From Proteinivorax hydrogeniformans (GTDB lineage Bacteria; Bacillota; Proteinivoracia; Proteinivoracales; Proteinivoracaceae), in NCBI RefSeq assembly GCF_040515995.1, contig NZ_CP159485.1, positions 2,108,001 to 2,172,000 on the forward strand: 64,000 nt of DNA, given 5' to 3'. The notes below the pieces were generated by a model, which was not told the DNA's origin, did not search any database, and saw only the letters and a program-made list of their open reading frames with translations. The position numbers and the translations under genes were made by a program. This document shows, piece by piece, positions 33,015-41,948 of the stretch (position 1 is the first letter of the stretch; the number at the start of each line of letters is the position of its first letter).

Positions 33015-34064
33015 TTAAGCAGTATAAGCACTAGTCATTTTTGATAACTTATCTACGGTATCTTGAGTCATCTTAGCTGTGACGTGGCTATAGATATCCA
33101 TTGTTATACTTATAGTACTATGACCAAGCAATTTTTGTAGATTTTTATAATCCACTCCGCTCTCTAGCGCATGTGTCGCAAAAGTGTGTCTTAGTTCGTG
33201 GAATGTTATCCTAGTAAATTCTTTATTTTCTTTACAAAGCTTAGCCACTAGCTTTTTAAAATGGTCAGAAATACTCCCAGGAGCTAACATCTCTCCATTT
33301 TTTTTACAAAAAACTAGGTCAAGGTCTTCCTGATACCCGCTCTTTTCTTTCTTTTGCTTTTTCTTGTGTGACTTTAAAACTTTAATAATGTCTTTTGTTA
33401 AGCTAACATATCTATTGCTGCTTTGGGATTTAGGTGTCTCCATCTTTGCGCCGGTACTAGTGGCAACTAAATTAGTATCTATCTTTAAAATCCCTTTTTG
33501 TAAATCTACCCTGTCCCAAGTAAGTGCTAATAGCTCTCCTCTTCTAAGCCCAGTTGTTAGAGCAGTATAATATAGTGCATAATGTCTTGTTGTTTGGGCT
33601 TTAATCAAGAACTTGTTGATTTCTTCGGTTGTCCAGTATTTAGCTTCGGTCTTTTGCTGTGTACTAGGTACCTTTACATGTTGTGCTGGATTAGTTTTAA
33701 TCAACTCTTGTCTTATAGCATGGTTAAGACCAACACTTAAAGTAGTTTTTATATACTTTAAGCTCCTGGTCCCTAAACCGGCTTCTTTTTTTTCGTTAAG
33801 AAAATTTTGGATTTTGCTAATAGTTAACTCGTTTAGCATCACATCACCTAGTTTTGGAATGATATGTGTCCTCAGGTGTATAGCGTACCCATCGTAGGTA
33901 GTTTGCTTTACGGTACTGCGTGTGGTATCTAACCATTGCTCAAAATATTCCTTTACTGTTGGGCTTTCAACATTACTAGTACTACCTCTTTGTTCCACTA
34001 ACTCTGTTATCTGCCTCATAAATTCTTCGTTTGATAATTGTTTGCCGTTAACTTGATTGTTCAT
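33015..34064 (-). CDS. Tyrosine recombinase (phage/ICE-type integrase)
   Basis: Site-specific recombinase of 349 residues. A SAM-like core-binding domain (about 42-125) precedes the catalytic domain. The catalytic set is visible: Arg in TGLRRGELLAL, HELRH, GHSTI and the nucleophile Tyr in MDIYSH. The arrangement suits integrases of integrative elements. It lies behind a second recombinase and near tRNA-Leu(CAA), the likely integration site. A perfect inverted repeat (34087-34124) precedes it. Confidence 0.92.
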   Translation of the reverse strand: MNNQVNGKQLSNEEFMRQITELVEQRGSTSNVESPTVKEYFEQWLDTTRSTVKQTTYDGYAIHLRTHIIPKLGDVMLNELTISKIQNFLNEKKEAGLGTRSLKYIKTTLSVGLNHAIRQELIKTNPAQHVKVPSTQQKTEAKYWTTEEINKFLIKAQTTRHYALYYTALTTGLRRGELLALTWDRVDLQKGILKIDTNLVATSTGAKMETPKSQSSNRYVSLTKDIIKVLKSHKKKQKKEKSGYQEDLDLVFCKKNGEMLAPGSISDHFKKLVAKLCKENKEFTRITFHELRHTFATHALESGVDYKNLQKLLGHSTISITMDIYSHVTAKMTQDTVDKLSKMTSAYTA

Positions 34065-34086
34065 TTAACTCTCTCCCTCTAAATAA

Positions 34087-34124
34087 ATTAACGGGATTTT
34101 TGTACAGAATTTTTTCCCGTTAAT
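34087..34124. repeat. Inverted repeat upstream of the integrase
   Basis: ATTAACGGGA (34087-34096) and TCCCGTTAAT (34115-34124) are perfect complements. A related imperfect repeat (GTACAAAATCCGGT) lies about 30 bases further. Possible recombinase arm sites or autoregulatory operator. Confidence 0.6.
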
Positions 34125-34183
34125 AGTACATAAATATGTCTCTTGTATATGTACAAAATCCGGTAAAAGTTTTTACTAAAAAT

Positions 34184-34222
34184 AAAAAAAGACACTCGAA
34201 AAGTAGTCGAATGTCTTTTTTG
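34184..34222 (-). terminator. Terminator of the second recombinase gene
   Basis: AAAAAAGACA(C)TCGA...TCGA(A)TGTCTTTTTT hairpin between the two recombinase genes. Confidence 0.85.
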
Positions 34223-34224
34223 CT

Positions 34225-35196
34225 TTATTTATTTAGTTTTAAATGTTTCCCCCTGCTTTTGCTAAATTGGGCTAAAGGGTTGTATTTATCGTAATCTTTT
34301 TTTAGGTCTTGTCCATAAAGGTTAACGTATCTCCTGACCATTTCTAACGATTTGTGCCCCAATATTTTTTGTAACCTAAATATGTCTCCACCATTTACAA
34401 CCCAAGTTTTTGCAAAGGTATGGCGATAAGCATGGATTGAGGTTTTGCTTAAACCCCGTTTAATATTATACTTTTTGACTGCTGATGTTAAGGTGTATAT
34501 AGACATTTTAGTACCGTATACGGTCGGGAATAGATAATCGTCTGTCTCTGGTTTGTAAAACTTTAAGTACTCTGTTAAAACCTTATTTAACTCGATAGAA
34601 AGTGGTATAACAGTAGCCTGTTTATTTTTAGTTGTTGTAAATTTTATAAATCCTCCATCAAAGTCTAAGTCTCTCACCTTTACGTTGCAAAGTGTGGATG
34701 CCCGACATCCTGTAGCTAAGAGGAAATTTATAATCACCCAATTGCGGTATCCGGCAAAAGTCGTATCTTTTAAACGAGGTTTCTTAAGTAGGATATTAAG
34801 CTCGGTGTCTGTATAAGTATCTTTAATGCTCTCCTCGGCCTTTGGGATATTGATTGTAAATCTATCTATATGCCCATTATCCACCATATAGTAGAGGAAA
34901 GCCCTAAGCCCTCGTATGTAACTCTGGATAGAGATATCGTTTACTGAATCATCAGCGCGCAAATGTAAAATATAATCGTCAATTACCTCTCTATCGATTT
35001 TGTCAATATCATTATCGTAGTAACGGTTAAACAGTCTAAAGCAAATATCGTAAAATGACACTGTAGATTGAGATAGGTTTTTGACTTTGTTGTGTTTTCT
35101 AAATTTGTCGTACCCCTCTTCTAGCGAGATTCTTGTCTGTACATTTTGTTCCGTTAGTGTAAGTAGTTTCTTTTTTTTGGACACAAAAATAACCAC
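34225..35196 (-). CDS. Tyrosine recombinase (XerC/D-like)
   Basis: A 323-residue tyrosine recombinase with the SAM-like N-terminal domain and catalytic residues Arg (TGCRASTL), HAYRH, GHKSL and Tyr (RRYVNLYG). It differs strongly from the neighbouring recombinase, so this is not a duplication. Its own terminator separates it from the downstream recombinase. The start lies about 105 bases from the 3' end of tRNA-Leu(CAA), a typical place for an integrase at an attachment site. Confidence 0.9.
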   Translation of the reverse strand: MVIFVSKKKKLLTLTEQNVQTRISLEEGYDKFRKHNKVKNLSQSTVSFYDICFRLFNRYYDNDIDKIDREVIDDYILHLRADDSVNDISIQSYIRGLRAFLYYMVDNGHIDRFTINIPKAEESIKDTYTDTELNILLKKPRLKDTTFAGYRNWVIINFLLATGCRASTLCNVKVRDLDFDGGFIKFTTTKNKQATVIPLSIELNKVLTEYLKFYKPETDDYLFPTVYGTKMSIYTLTSAVKKYNIKRGLSKTSIHAYRHTFAKTWVVNGGDIFRLQKILGHKSLEMVRRYVNLYGQDLKKDYDKYNPLAQFSKSRGKHLKLNK

Positions 35197-35301
35197 CTTT
35201 CAGAGATTTTTAAATACTTGATTAGGTAAATTCACTTAAAAAATCAAGTGTGTGATTACCAATTCAAAAACCCTTGAAAAGTGGTTTAAATACTGTAGTT
35301 A

Positions 35302-35387
35302 TGGTGCCGAAGAAGGGACTCGAACCCTTACATCCAGAGGATACTTGATTTTGAGTCAAGCGCGTCTGCCAGTTCCGCCACTTCGGC
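35302..35387 (-). tRNA. tRNA-Leu (CAA)
   Basis: Class II tRNA: acceptor GCCGAAG/CTTCGGC, anticodon CAA within ACTCAAAAT, long variable arm, encoded CCA. Its 3' end faces the recombinase genes, making it the presumed integration site. The gene itself is intact. Confidence 0.95.
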
Positions 35388-35470
35388 TTGATTAACAATG
35401 ATTATAATATCATATGTTTATGGACTTTGTCAATGAGTTCCTTGGTAGTTAGTGCTGCCAGTTAACCCTA

Positions 35471-36646
35471 TTAAAGGTCTTCTTTCCCATCATATACCTG
35501 CTCTAACACCTGGTGTATTTCTTCTTTAGCCGGAATTATGGGACAGCTTAGCAACCCATCGTCGTTTGCAATTATTTCAGCAATCTCCATTAGTTCTTCT
35601 CTATCTACACCTATTTCCATAAGTGTAGGATTTGGTGCTATGTTATCAACCATCTGCTTTAATTTATCTATCCCTTCTTTTGCTAATGTTTCTTTTTCAG
35701 GGTAATAATTTTGTTGTTCCTGTTGCATAAAGATTTTGTTCGATATCTTAGAAAACTTTTCTAATTGTGCTGGGACTGTTAGATGGAGGTACGGATACAT
35801 TACACTTCCACAAATTTCACCATAGTCCACACTGTACCTCCCACAAAAAGCATTAGCTGTTGCGGATACAATTCCTAGCATACTGTTGTTAACACTGTAT
35901 GAAGCTAAGATCCCGGCAACCTGTATTTCTTCTATAGCTTTTTCTGACTTTATATCAGCATTTAAGTTATAGATTCCCGAAACCAAAAGATCTAATGCAG
36001 ATATGGTTATAGCATCGCTATAAAGGCTAGACAGTGTTGATACATACCCCTCCACTATGGTGGATAAGGTTAAGTTTATGCCAGACACCATCTGTCTAGG
36101 AGTGAGAGATTTTGTAAGTTTACTATCTACTATGGATACATCGGGGAAAAACACGTCTCCAGTGAGGGTTCGTGTTATCTTTTTATCATTATCTTTTATG
36201 AAGGCAAAAGGGGTATTGGAAAAAGTGGTTGCTAAAGTGGTAATGATAGCTACTGTATTTAGTTTATCTCCTACACCAAAATGGTAGGCACCCAAGTCAA
36301 AATCTTCATTATTTTTAGCTTTGTATGCTACCACTTTTGCAGTGTCGATTACGGACCCTCCACCAACTGCAATGATGGTATCGATACCATTTTCTATAGC
36401 TACTTGAGTAGCTTCGTTCACTTTGCTTACGTTAGTTTCTTTTCCTATCTCACAGTAGTAATAGTATTGATTTTCTTCAGGCAATAGTTCTTTTAAGGTT
36501 TGAAGGTAACTATCTTTTACTTCTTGATTAGTTAGTAGGAGCACCTTTGAAGCATTTAGCTGTCTTAGTTGTTCAGGTAAAAATTTTAGAACCGAACTTC
36601 CAGCAATTACTGTTGTGGGATTTTTGGTTTTAAACCACTTAGTCAT
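35471..36646 (-). CDS. Iron-containing alcohol dehydrogenase-fold protein lacking metal ligands
   Basis: A 391-residue protein with the two-domain group III alcohol dehydrogenase fold. The nucleotide site GGGS (95-98) and the following DTAK are intact. The four iron-binding positions are all changed: the Asp and His of the usual GxDALTH segment are Asn191 and Ser195, and the later two His are Ser261 and Tyr275; the active-site His between them is Asn265. Dehydrogenase activity is therefore doubtful. The reading frame is complete, with no sign of decay. Standing alone, with no known partner. Confidence 0.88.
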   Translation of the reverse strand: MTKWFKTKNPTTVIAGSSVLKFLPEQLRQLNASKVLLLTNQEVKDSYLQTLKELLPEENQYYYYCEIGKETNVSKVNEATQVAIENGIDTIIAVGGGSVIDTAKVVAYKAKNNEDFDLGAYHFGVGDKLNTVAIITTLATTFSNTPFAFIKDNDKKITRTLTGDVFFPDVSIVDSKLTKSLTPRQMVSGINLTLSTIVEGYVSTLSSLYSDAITISALDLLVSGIYNLNADIKSEKAIEEIQVAGILASYSVNNSMLGIVSATANAFCGRYSVDYGEICGSVMYPYLHLTVPAQLEKFSKISNKIFMQQEQQNYYPEKETLAKEGIDKLKQMVDNIAPNPTLMEIGVDREELMEIAEIIANDDGLLSCPIIPAKEEIHQVLEQVYDGKEDL

Positions 36647-36989
36647 AAACTGTGCCCCCTTTTAATTATTTTTTAAAAAATTAAAAATACACCCGTATAT
36701 TTCTTCCACATAGAAGACAAATTTATAGGAATAATATAGAAATTTCTGAAATTATAAAGGTGAATATTGTGTTGTTTCCTATTATCTGAATATCGCTTCA
36801 ATCATCAGGCCAAAATCGATTGCTTTTAGGCATATGCTAAATTTAGTATAAATAAATATAAGCAAAGTACAAAGTGCTAGGATTTTCTTAACCAAAACGC
36901 AATCCCCCCAGTTTAAATTTACTTATAAATATTCTGGTTTTGGTAAGAAAACCCTTCTTAAAGTCCTCATTTAATCAATTGTTAATAGT
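36647..36989. other. Intergenic region upstream of the ADH-like gene
   Basis: About 340 A-T rich bases. An inverted repeat ACCAAAAC/GTTTTGGT (about 36891-36944) lies near the end of the M16 peptidase gene. Several TATAAT-like boxes occur, but I cannot assign a promoter confidently. Confidence 0.35.
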
Positions 36990-38264
36990 TTACCTGGCTT
37001 TGTTATTTACCACTGATAGAGCAGACATCTTAAAATCTAGATGTTCTTTAATTCTTTTTTCAACTTTCTCAAACGTTATTTTTTCAATTATTTCATTTTT
37101 ATCAAAGAATCTTCCGCCTCTAAAATGCTCGCCCATAAAGCCAAGTACGACATTTTCTAATGAGTTTAGTTCCATTAGGGTTATCCCCTGAATTTTTCTT
37201 TTATTAACAATGAAATCTTCCTCGTCTAGACCTTGGTTTACAGCTTCTTGAAACCTTTCTTTTAGAATGCTATATGTCTTCATTGGGTCTTCAGTTTCAC
37301 AAGAAAAGATTGTATGACCATAACCTGTTTCAGTTGTATATTCTATGCTGAATGAATCATCTATTATTCTGTTTTCGTAAAGGTCATTGTAAAGTTTAGA
37401 GCTTTTTCCGACCAAGGTTTCTAGTCCTAGTAATGTGGTTATTTCCTTTTCAAACAATTCTTTTCCCGCTTCTTCTACTTGCTTATCTTTAAACCCAAAG
37501 TTTAGTATGTTACGGGAAATTTCCATATCAATGCTGACCTTCTTTTCGTTGGGAATAAACTCATCTTGTTTAAAGTTTCTTTGGTATTTAGGCGCCTCTT
37601 CAAACTTCTTTTTTTGCTGATTTTCTGCCACAAATTCATACAACCGTTCTATATCTATATCCCCTATCACAAAAAGAGCCATATTTAAAGGATTATAGTA
37701 TTGCCCAAAGGTTTCATTGAGCATATCTACGTCAACCTGTAAAATATCGTCTTTAGCACCTGCAATATCTTTGTTTATGGGATGATTTGGGTATAAACCA
37801 TTTAACAAGTTTAGATATCCAACCCAGTTAGCATCGTCACGATACATTTCTATTTCTTGGGCAATAATTCCTTGCTCTTTTTTTACATTTTGGTCTGTAA
37901 AGTACGGTGTTTGCACAAAATCTAACAAAAGTTCTAATCCCTCATAAAAGTTTGAGGTGCAAGAAATATAATAACTTGTGTTGTTATGGGTAGTAAAAGC
38001 GTTTACAGATATCCCGAGCTTTGAAAAATCGTCCTCTACATTTCCGTTTGGGTTTTCAAAAAGTTTATGTTCTAGAAAGTGAGCAATACCTGGAGGCAAT
38101 GTCATTAAGTCTGTTTTAAAATCGATCCCGCCAAAGTCAGTGGAAAAAACAGCAAATGACTTCTTATAGTTAGGTCTTGGTATATAAAAAACCTGTAGCC
38201 CATTTGGCATTGTAAAAGAAAAATAACTTTCGTCAATTTTCTTATATTCATATGAGTTTAGCAT
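36990..38264 (-). CDS. ymfH: M16 family zinc peptidase (YmfH-like)
   Basis: A 424-residue pitrilysin/insulinase-family protein. The inverted zinc motif HFLEH is at 62-66, with the distal Glu in the QEIEMYRDD segment, so it is the catalytic subunit. The second M16 domain follows. It overlaps the stop of the non-catalytic partner gene by one base (TAATG), an arrangement known for ymfF-ymfH. The natural substrate in most Firmicutes is unknown; relatives act in peptide maturation. Confidence 0.92.
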   Translation of the reverse strand: MLNSYEYKKIDESYFSFTMPNGLQVFYIPRPNYKKSFAVFSTDFGGIDFKTDLMTLPPGIAHFLEHKLFENPNGNVEDDFSKLGISVNAFTTHNNTSYYISCTSNFYEGLELLLDFVQTPYFTDQNVKKEQGIIAQEIEMYRDDANWVGYLNLLNGLYPNHPINKDIAGAKDDILQVDVDMLNETFGQYYNPLNMALFVIGDIDIERLYEFVAENQQKKKFEEAPKYQRNFKQDEFIPNEKKVSIDMEISRNILNFGFKDKQVEEAGKELFEKEITTLLGLETLVGKSSKLYNDLYENRIIDDSFSIEYTTETGYGHTIFSCETEDPMKTYSILKERFQEAVNQGLDEEDFIVNKRKIQGITLMELNSLENVVLGFMGEHFRGGRFFDKNEIIEKITFEKVEKRIKEHLDFKMSALSVVNNKAR

Positions 38265-39535
38265 TACTGTTCCTCCTTAGGTCGTAAAAAGAAGATGGTA
38301 TCAACCTCTAATGAATTAGCAACTTCCACTACATCTTCCTTTTTTACGTTTTTTAGTTCGGAAAGTAGTTCTTCAATTTCCCAGCGTCTACCTACTAGTC
38401 CGCCATCTACCTGAAGTCCTATTTGGCCACCAACTTCATCTATTGTTTCGGAAAGACTATTTTTAAGGCCTGCCAGGGTGTATTCCATTTCTTTTTCGGA
38501 AATCTTACCTGCTTTTATATCTTCTAGTTGCTGGTTCATTATGTCTAATGTTTCTTTATATGTTTCTTTGTCTATTCCGGCAAATAGAAATACCATACCT
38601 TTTAAGGTTTCTATGTTAGATCCGGCATAGTATGCAAGGGATGCTTTTTCTCTAACATTTTGGAAAAGTTTAGAATGCGTAAATCCACCTAAAATGCCGT
38701 TATACATTAGCAGAGCTGGATATGAATTGTTGTTCATAGTTACCGGGGTTTTCATAACCATGACAAGGCGCCCTTGTTTAACTTCCATATCATGAACTAT
38801 TTCATTTAGAGGCTGGGCTTTGCTGTTTATTGGTTTTTTTATGGAAGTTACTTGTTGTCTATTTATTTTAAATGTCTCAGTTAACAATGGCTTTAGTTTG
38901 TCTTTGTCAAAGTTTCCTACAACGTAAAAGTCCATTGGGTTGTTGTTTACTATTTTTTCATAATGCTGATATAAGTTTGCTTCATTAACTTTATCAAGTT
39001 CCTCTACGCTGCCATATTTAGAGATTCTATATGCTTCATCAGGGCAGGAATTTTCTATAGCTTTCATAAAGGCAAATTTTTGCTTGTCATTTACCACAGC
39101 GGCGATTCTGTTTTTTAGATTTTGTTTTTCTATCTCCACGTAGGTTTTGTTAAATTTATTATCATCTAGAGCTGGGTCGAAAATTACGTCTTTGAAGATT
39201 TTTAGAGCCTTTTGTACATAACTATCATCTTCTAAGTACTTAGGACTTACCATCTCCATTCTAAAATCAGCTAAAAGTGTTTCCCCTCTTTTAGTAACGC
39301 CGGCTCCCATTCTAGTACCGTAGAGTTTAGCTAATTCCTTTGAGAGCTCTCGCGGGGTGGGGTAATCTTTTGTACCTTTTTTTAAGATTTCTGGTAAAAT
39401 AGCTGTCTTAGAAGTTTCATCTTCAAGATCTGTATAAAGGAATGCTCGTATCGAAACTGTTTTATACTTATCGGTGGGGTAAAGATACAGGTTAACTCCA
39501 GGTGCTAACTCAGTTTTCTCAAATTTTGCATTCAC
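38264..39535 (-). CDS. ymfF: M16 family protein without zinc motif (YmfF-like)
   Basis: A 423-residue M16-fold protein. The HXXEH motif is absent; the corresponding helix reads ILKKGTKDYPTPRELS. It is expected to pair with the catalytic YmfH product as one half of the peptidase chamber, as in other two-subunit M16 enzymes. It is directly downstream of psuG with only 4 bases between, so all four genes (psuK, psuG, ymfF, ymfH) could form one operon. Confidence 0.9.
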   Translation of the reverse strand: MNAKFEKTELAPGVNLYLYPTDKYKTVSIRAFLYTDLEDETSKTAILPEILKKGTKDYPTPRELSKELAKLYGTRMGAGVTKRGETLLADFRMEMVSPKYLEDDSYVQKALKIFKDVIFDPALDDNKFNKTYVEIEKQNLKNRIAAVVNDKQKFAFMKAIENSCPDEAYRISKYGSVEELDKVNEANLYQHYEKIVNNNPMDFYVVGNFDKDKLKPLLTETFKINRQQVTSIKKPINSKAQPLNEIVHDMEVKQGRLVMVMKTPVTMNNNSYPALLMYNGILGGFTHSKLFQNVREKASLAYYAGSNIETLKGMVFLFAGIDKETYKETLDIMNQQLEDIKAGKISEKEMEYTLAGLKNSLSETIDEVGGQIGLQVDGGLVGRRWEIEELLSELKNVKKEDVVEVANSLEVDTIFFLRPKEEQ

Positions 39536-39539
39536 TTAT

Positions 39540-40457
39540 CTAATCCTCCTCATTTAAAAGTTTATGGGCAATAGTTGCAGCTAACTTTGCATTATTCTTA
39601 ACTAAGGCTATGTTTGACTTTAAGCTTTCTCCGCTTGTTATTTCCTTTATCTTTGAAAGTAAAAAGGGCGTCACATCTTTTCCTTCTATCCCTAGTCGAT
39701 CACATTCTTTTAGGGCATCATTTATAGCTTTTCCAATTATCTCTTCTTTAATGTCATACTCCGGTAAAATGGGGTTTGCTATAACAGCTCCACCTTCAAG
39801 ATCTAAATCCCACTTTACTTTTAGCATATTTGCAATTTCTTCTGCATCCTGCGCTGTTAAATGAGATTTAAAACCACTTTTTGAGCTAAAAAAGGCGGGA
39901 AATTCCGTTGATTTGTATGTAATCACCGGCACTCCCAATGTCTCTAAATATTCTAAAGTTCTTCCTATATCTAAAATTGATTTGACGCCAGCACATACCA
40001 CTGCAACATTAGTTTTTCCTAGTTCTGTTAGGTCCGCTGAAATGTCTAGGGTATTTTCACCATCTCTATGAACACCGCCAATACCACCGGTAGCAAATAT
40101 CTTTATTCCAGCCAATTCTGCTGCTATCATTGTTCCTGAAACTGTCGTCGCTCCCATCTCGCCTTTAGACACAGCAAATGCTAGATCTCTTCTACTGACT
40201 TTGCGCACGTTTTCGCTTTGAGAGAGCTTTTCTATTTCCGATTTGTTAAGCCCTACTTTAATCTGTCCATCCATTATAGCAATTGTTGCTGGGACGGCAC
40301 CGTTTTCTCTTACAATATTTTCAACTTCCAGTGCTGTTTGTAGGTTTTGTGGATAGGGCATCCCATGAGATATGATTGTGGATTCTAAAGCTACTACTCC
40401 TTTTTTATCTTTTATAGCTTCAGCTACTTCCTTTGAAATTGCCACTTTATTTTTCAT
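39540..40457 (-). CDS. psuG: Pseudouridine-5'-phosphate glycosidase
   Basis: Splits pseudouridine 5'-phosphate into uracil and ribose 5-phosphate. The 305 residues show the family segments [35 protein letters not shown] and a long C-terminal part with AVIANPI. It starts 4 bases after the kinase gene, consistent with a two-enzyme pseudouridine pathway. Length and motifs are typical. Confidence 0.95.
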   Translation of the reverse strand: MKNKVAISKEVAEAIKDKKGVVALESTIISHGMPYPQNLQTALEVENIVRENGAVPATIAIMDGQIKVGLNKSEIEKLSQSENVRKVSRRDLAFAVSKGEMGATTVSGTMIAAELAGIKIFATGGIGGVHRDGENTLDISADLTELGKTNVAVVCAGVKSILDIGRTLEYLETLGVPVITYKSTEFPAFFSSKSGFKSHLTAQDAEEIANMLKVKWDLDLEGGAVIANPILPEYDIKEEIIGKAINDALKECDRLGIEGKDVTPFLLSKIKEITSGESLKSNIALVKNNAKLAATIAHKLLNEED

Positions 40458-40461
40458 TTTG

Positions 40462-41571
40462 TTAATCCTCCTTTAATTCTATCTTTAGCTTCTCCCAGCT
40501 TAATTCAGGAGATACAGTATCGTTAGTTTTAAGTGTTAAAGCTGCACAGGCTGAGGCAATTTTTGCACATTGATCTAAAGGTAACCCTTTATAATAAGCA
40601 GCTATAAAGCCACCTACTAAGCTATCTCCTCCACCTGTCACATCAATTATTTCCTTAGCTTTAGAGGGAATTATTTCGGTATAATCCTTGCTATATAAGA
40701 ACAAACCTTTCTCTCCTAGCTTTAACAATAGGATTTTTACGCCACGATTTAGCAGCATATCTCCTGCTCTTTTGTAGTCTTTTATACCATCTAGCTTAAA
40801 CTGACATATTTCTTCTAACTCTTCTTTATTTGGAGTTAATATATCTATGTAACTAAGCATTTTTTCTACCTTTCTTGCCTTTTCAACCGAAACCGGTTCA
40901 ACTACAAAGGTGCAGTTTAACTTTTGAGCTTGATGGGCTATATACTCTAACGTGTCCTCTCTTAAATTTGTATCACACACTATGACTTTAGCATTTTTTA
41001 ATACCGGCAGGTTAGACTCAATGTATTGAGTGTCTATTACATCTATAATATCCATGTCAGCTAGGCCGATTTGCAAATCGTTTTTGTCATTTAAAAAGGC
41101 CATATAAGTTCCTGAGTTATACTTTGCAGTCTGCAAAACTGGCGTCATATCCACTCCTGCCTCTTTGCTATAATCTAAAATTGCTCGACCATGTTTATCT
41201 CTACCCACAGCGGAAAGTAAACTGGTAGGTGTATTTAAACGCGCTAAGTTTTCTGCGATATTTCTTCCTACTCCTCCTATGGAAGTAAATATCTTACCTA
41301 GGTTAGATGTCTTCATTTCACAACTAACTGATGACGCAACTCCTTTAATATCATAGTTTGCTCCGCCAACTACCACCACTCTTTTTTGTTGATTAAAGAC
41401 ATATCCACGACCTAAAATAAAACCTTTTTTTATTAGGTTTGATATATGGACAGCAACTGCAGATCGTGTAAGCTCCAGTCTGTTGGCTAGTTCATCTTGA
41501 CTTATCATAGGTTCGTTATACAGTATTTTTAATATTTCCTTTTCACGAGCCGTTAGTCTAGCCATTAACAC
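40462..41571 (-). CDS. psuK: Pseudouridine kinase with N-terminal DNA-binding domain
   Basis: PfkB-family sugar kinase giving pseudouridine 5'-phosphate for PsuG. The first 60 residues form a winged helix-turn-helix ([32 protein letters not shown]), the rest a PfkB kinase with [14 protein letters not shown] and the phosphate/base site [12 protein letters not shown] near 316. This fusion occurs in the family and suggests an autoregulator. A perfect inverted repeat lies over the promoter. The ATG at 41571 could also be the ATG two codons later; GGAGGGTG precedes both. Confidence 0.92.
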   Translation of the reverse strand: MLMARLTAREKEILKILYNEPMISQDELANRLELTRSAVAVHISNLIKKGFILGRGYVFNQQKRVVVVGGANYDIKGVASSVSCEMKTSNLGKIFTSIGGVGRNIAENLARLNTPTSLLSAVGRDKHGRAILDYSKEAGVDMTPVLQTAKYNSGTYMAFLNDKNDLQIGLADMDIIDVIDTQYIESNLPVLKNAKVIVCDTNLREDTLEYIAHQAQKLNCTFVVEPVSVEKARKVEKMLSYIDILTPNKEELEEICQFKLDGIKDYKRAGDMLLNRGVKILLLKLGEKGLFLYSKDYTEIIPSKAKEIIDVTGGGDSLVGGFIAAYYKGLPLDQCAKIASACAALTLKTNDTVSPELSWEKLKIELKED

Positions 41572-41608
41572 CCTCCTTAACTATTGTTTATGTAAGTTTA
41601 ATATGTGC

Positions 41609-41636
41609 TTAATTTGTAGTTTATATTACAAATTAA
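41609..41636 (-). promoter_or_regulatory. Perfect inverted repeat over the psuK promoter
   Basis: TTAATTTGTA (41609-41618) and TACAAATTAA (41627-41636) are perfect 10-bp complements with 8 bases between. The repeat covers the -10 box. It is the probable operator for a dimeric regulator, perhaps PsuK itself. Confidence 0.75.
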
Positions 41637-41646
41637 AATCAGTCAA
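41618..41646 (-). promoter_or_regulatory. Promoter of psuK
   Basis: TTGACT (41641-41646), a 17-bp spacer and TAAACT (41618-41623) on the minus strand. Confidence 0.75.
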
Positions 41647-41659
41647 GAAAAGCATATAC

Positions 41660-41774
41660 AAAAAACCTTCCGCATCAGAGGGGGGGAGATAGCGGAAGGT
41701 TTTTAAAAAAGATATTGGAAGAATTTAATAGTTCATTTTTTGCTATGATTAAAAAATGTTTGTTACTTTTTATG
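41660..41774 (-). ncRNA. Candidate small RNA with C-rich terminator loop
   Basis: A stand-alone transcription unit. A promoter (41781-41809) is followed by about 115 nt without an ORF and ends in a strong terminator (stem CCTTCCGC/GCGGAAGG, 41666-41699, then six U). The 18-base loop contains seven consecutive C flanked by CT (TCTCCCCCCCTCTG), complementary to GGAGG-type ribosome binding sites. A 5' hairpin GTTAC/GTAAC is also present. Not a class that I recognise. Confidence 0.65.
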
Positions 41775-41780
41775 TGTAAC

Positions 41781-41809
41781 AGTATAGTTTATGGCTTTAG
41801 CTAAGTCAA
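41781..41809 (-). promoter_or_regulatory. Promoter of the small RNA candidate
   Basis: TTGACT (41804-41809), a 17-bp spacer and TATACT (41781-41786) on the minus strand. Confidence 0.75.
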
Positions 41810-41896
41810 AAGCAATTTAAGACCGTTTATAGCGATTTAACCTTATTATCTGCCACTTTTGTCACTTTATGTCGATTTTCGTCTTTTTTTCGCCAA

Positions 41897-41948
41897 AACT
41901 AAAAATAGTTCACATCGCACTACTTTCCGATGTGAACTATTTTTAGTT
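41897..41948 (-). terminator. Terminator of the YlbF-family gene
   Basis: Stem AACTAAAAATAGTTCACATCG and complement around a 9-base loop; the proximal arm contains the stop codon. Confidence 0.88.

Larger units (their letters stand above)
41572..41946. other. Intergenic region: psuK promoter and small RNA candidate
   Basis: About 375 bases with the psuK promoter/operator (41609-41646), a separate promoter-terminator unit of about 115 nt (41660-41809) and the terminator of the YlbF-family gene (41897-41948). Confidence 0.7.
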
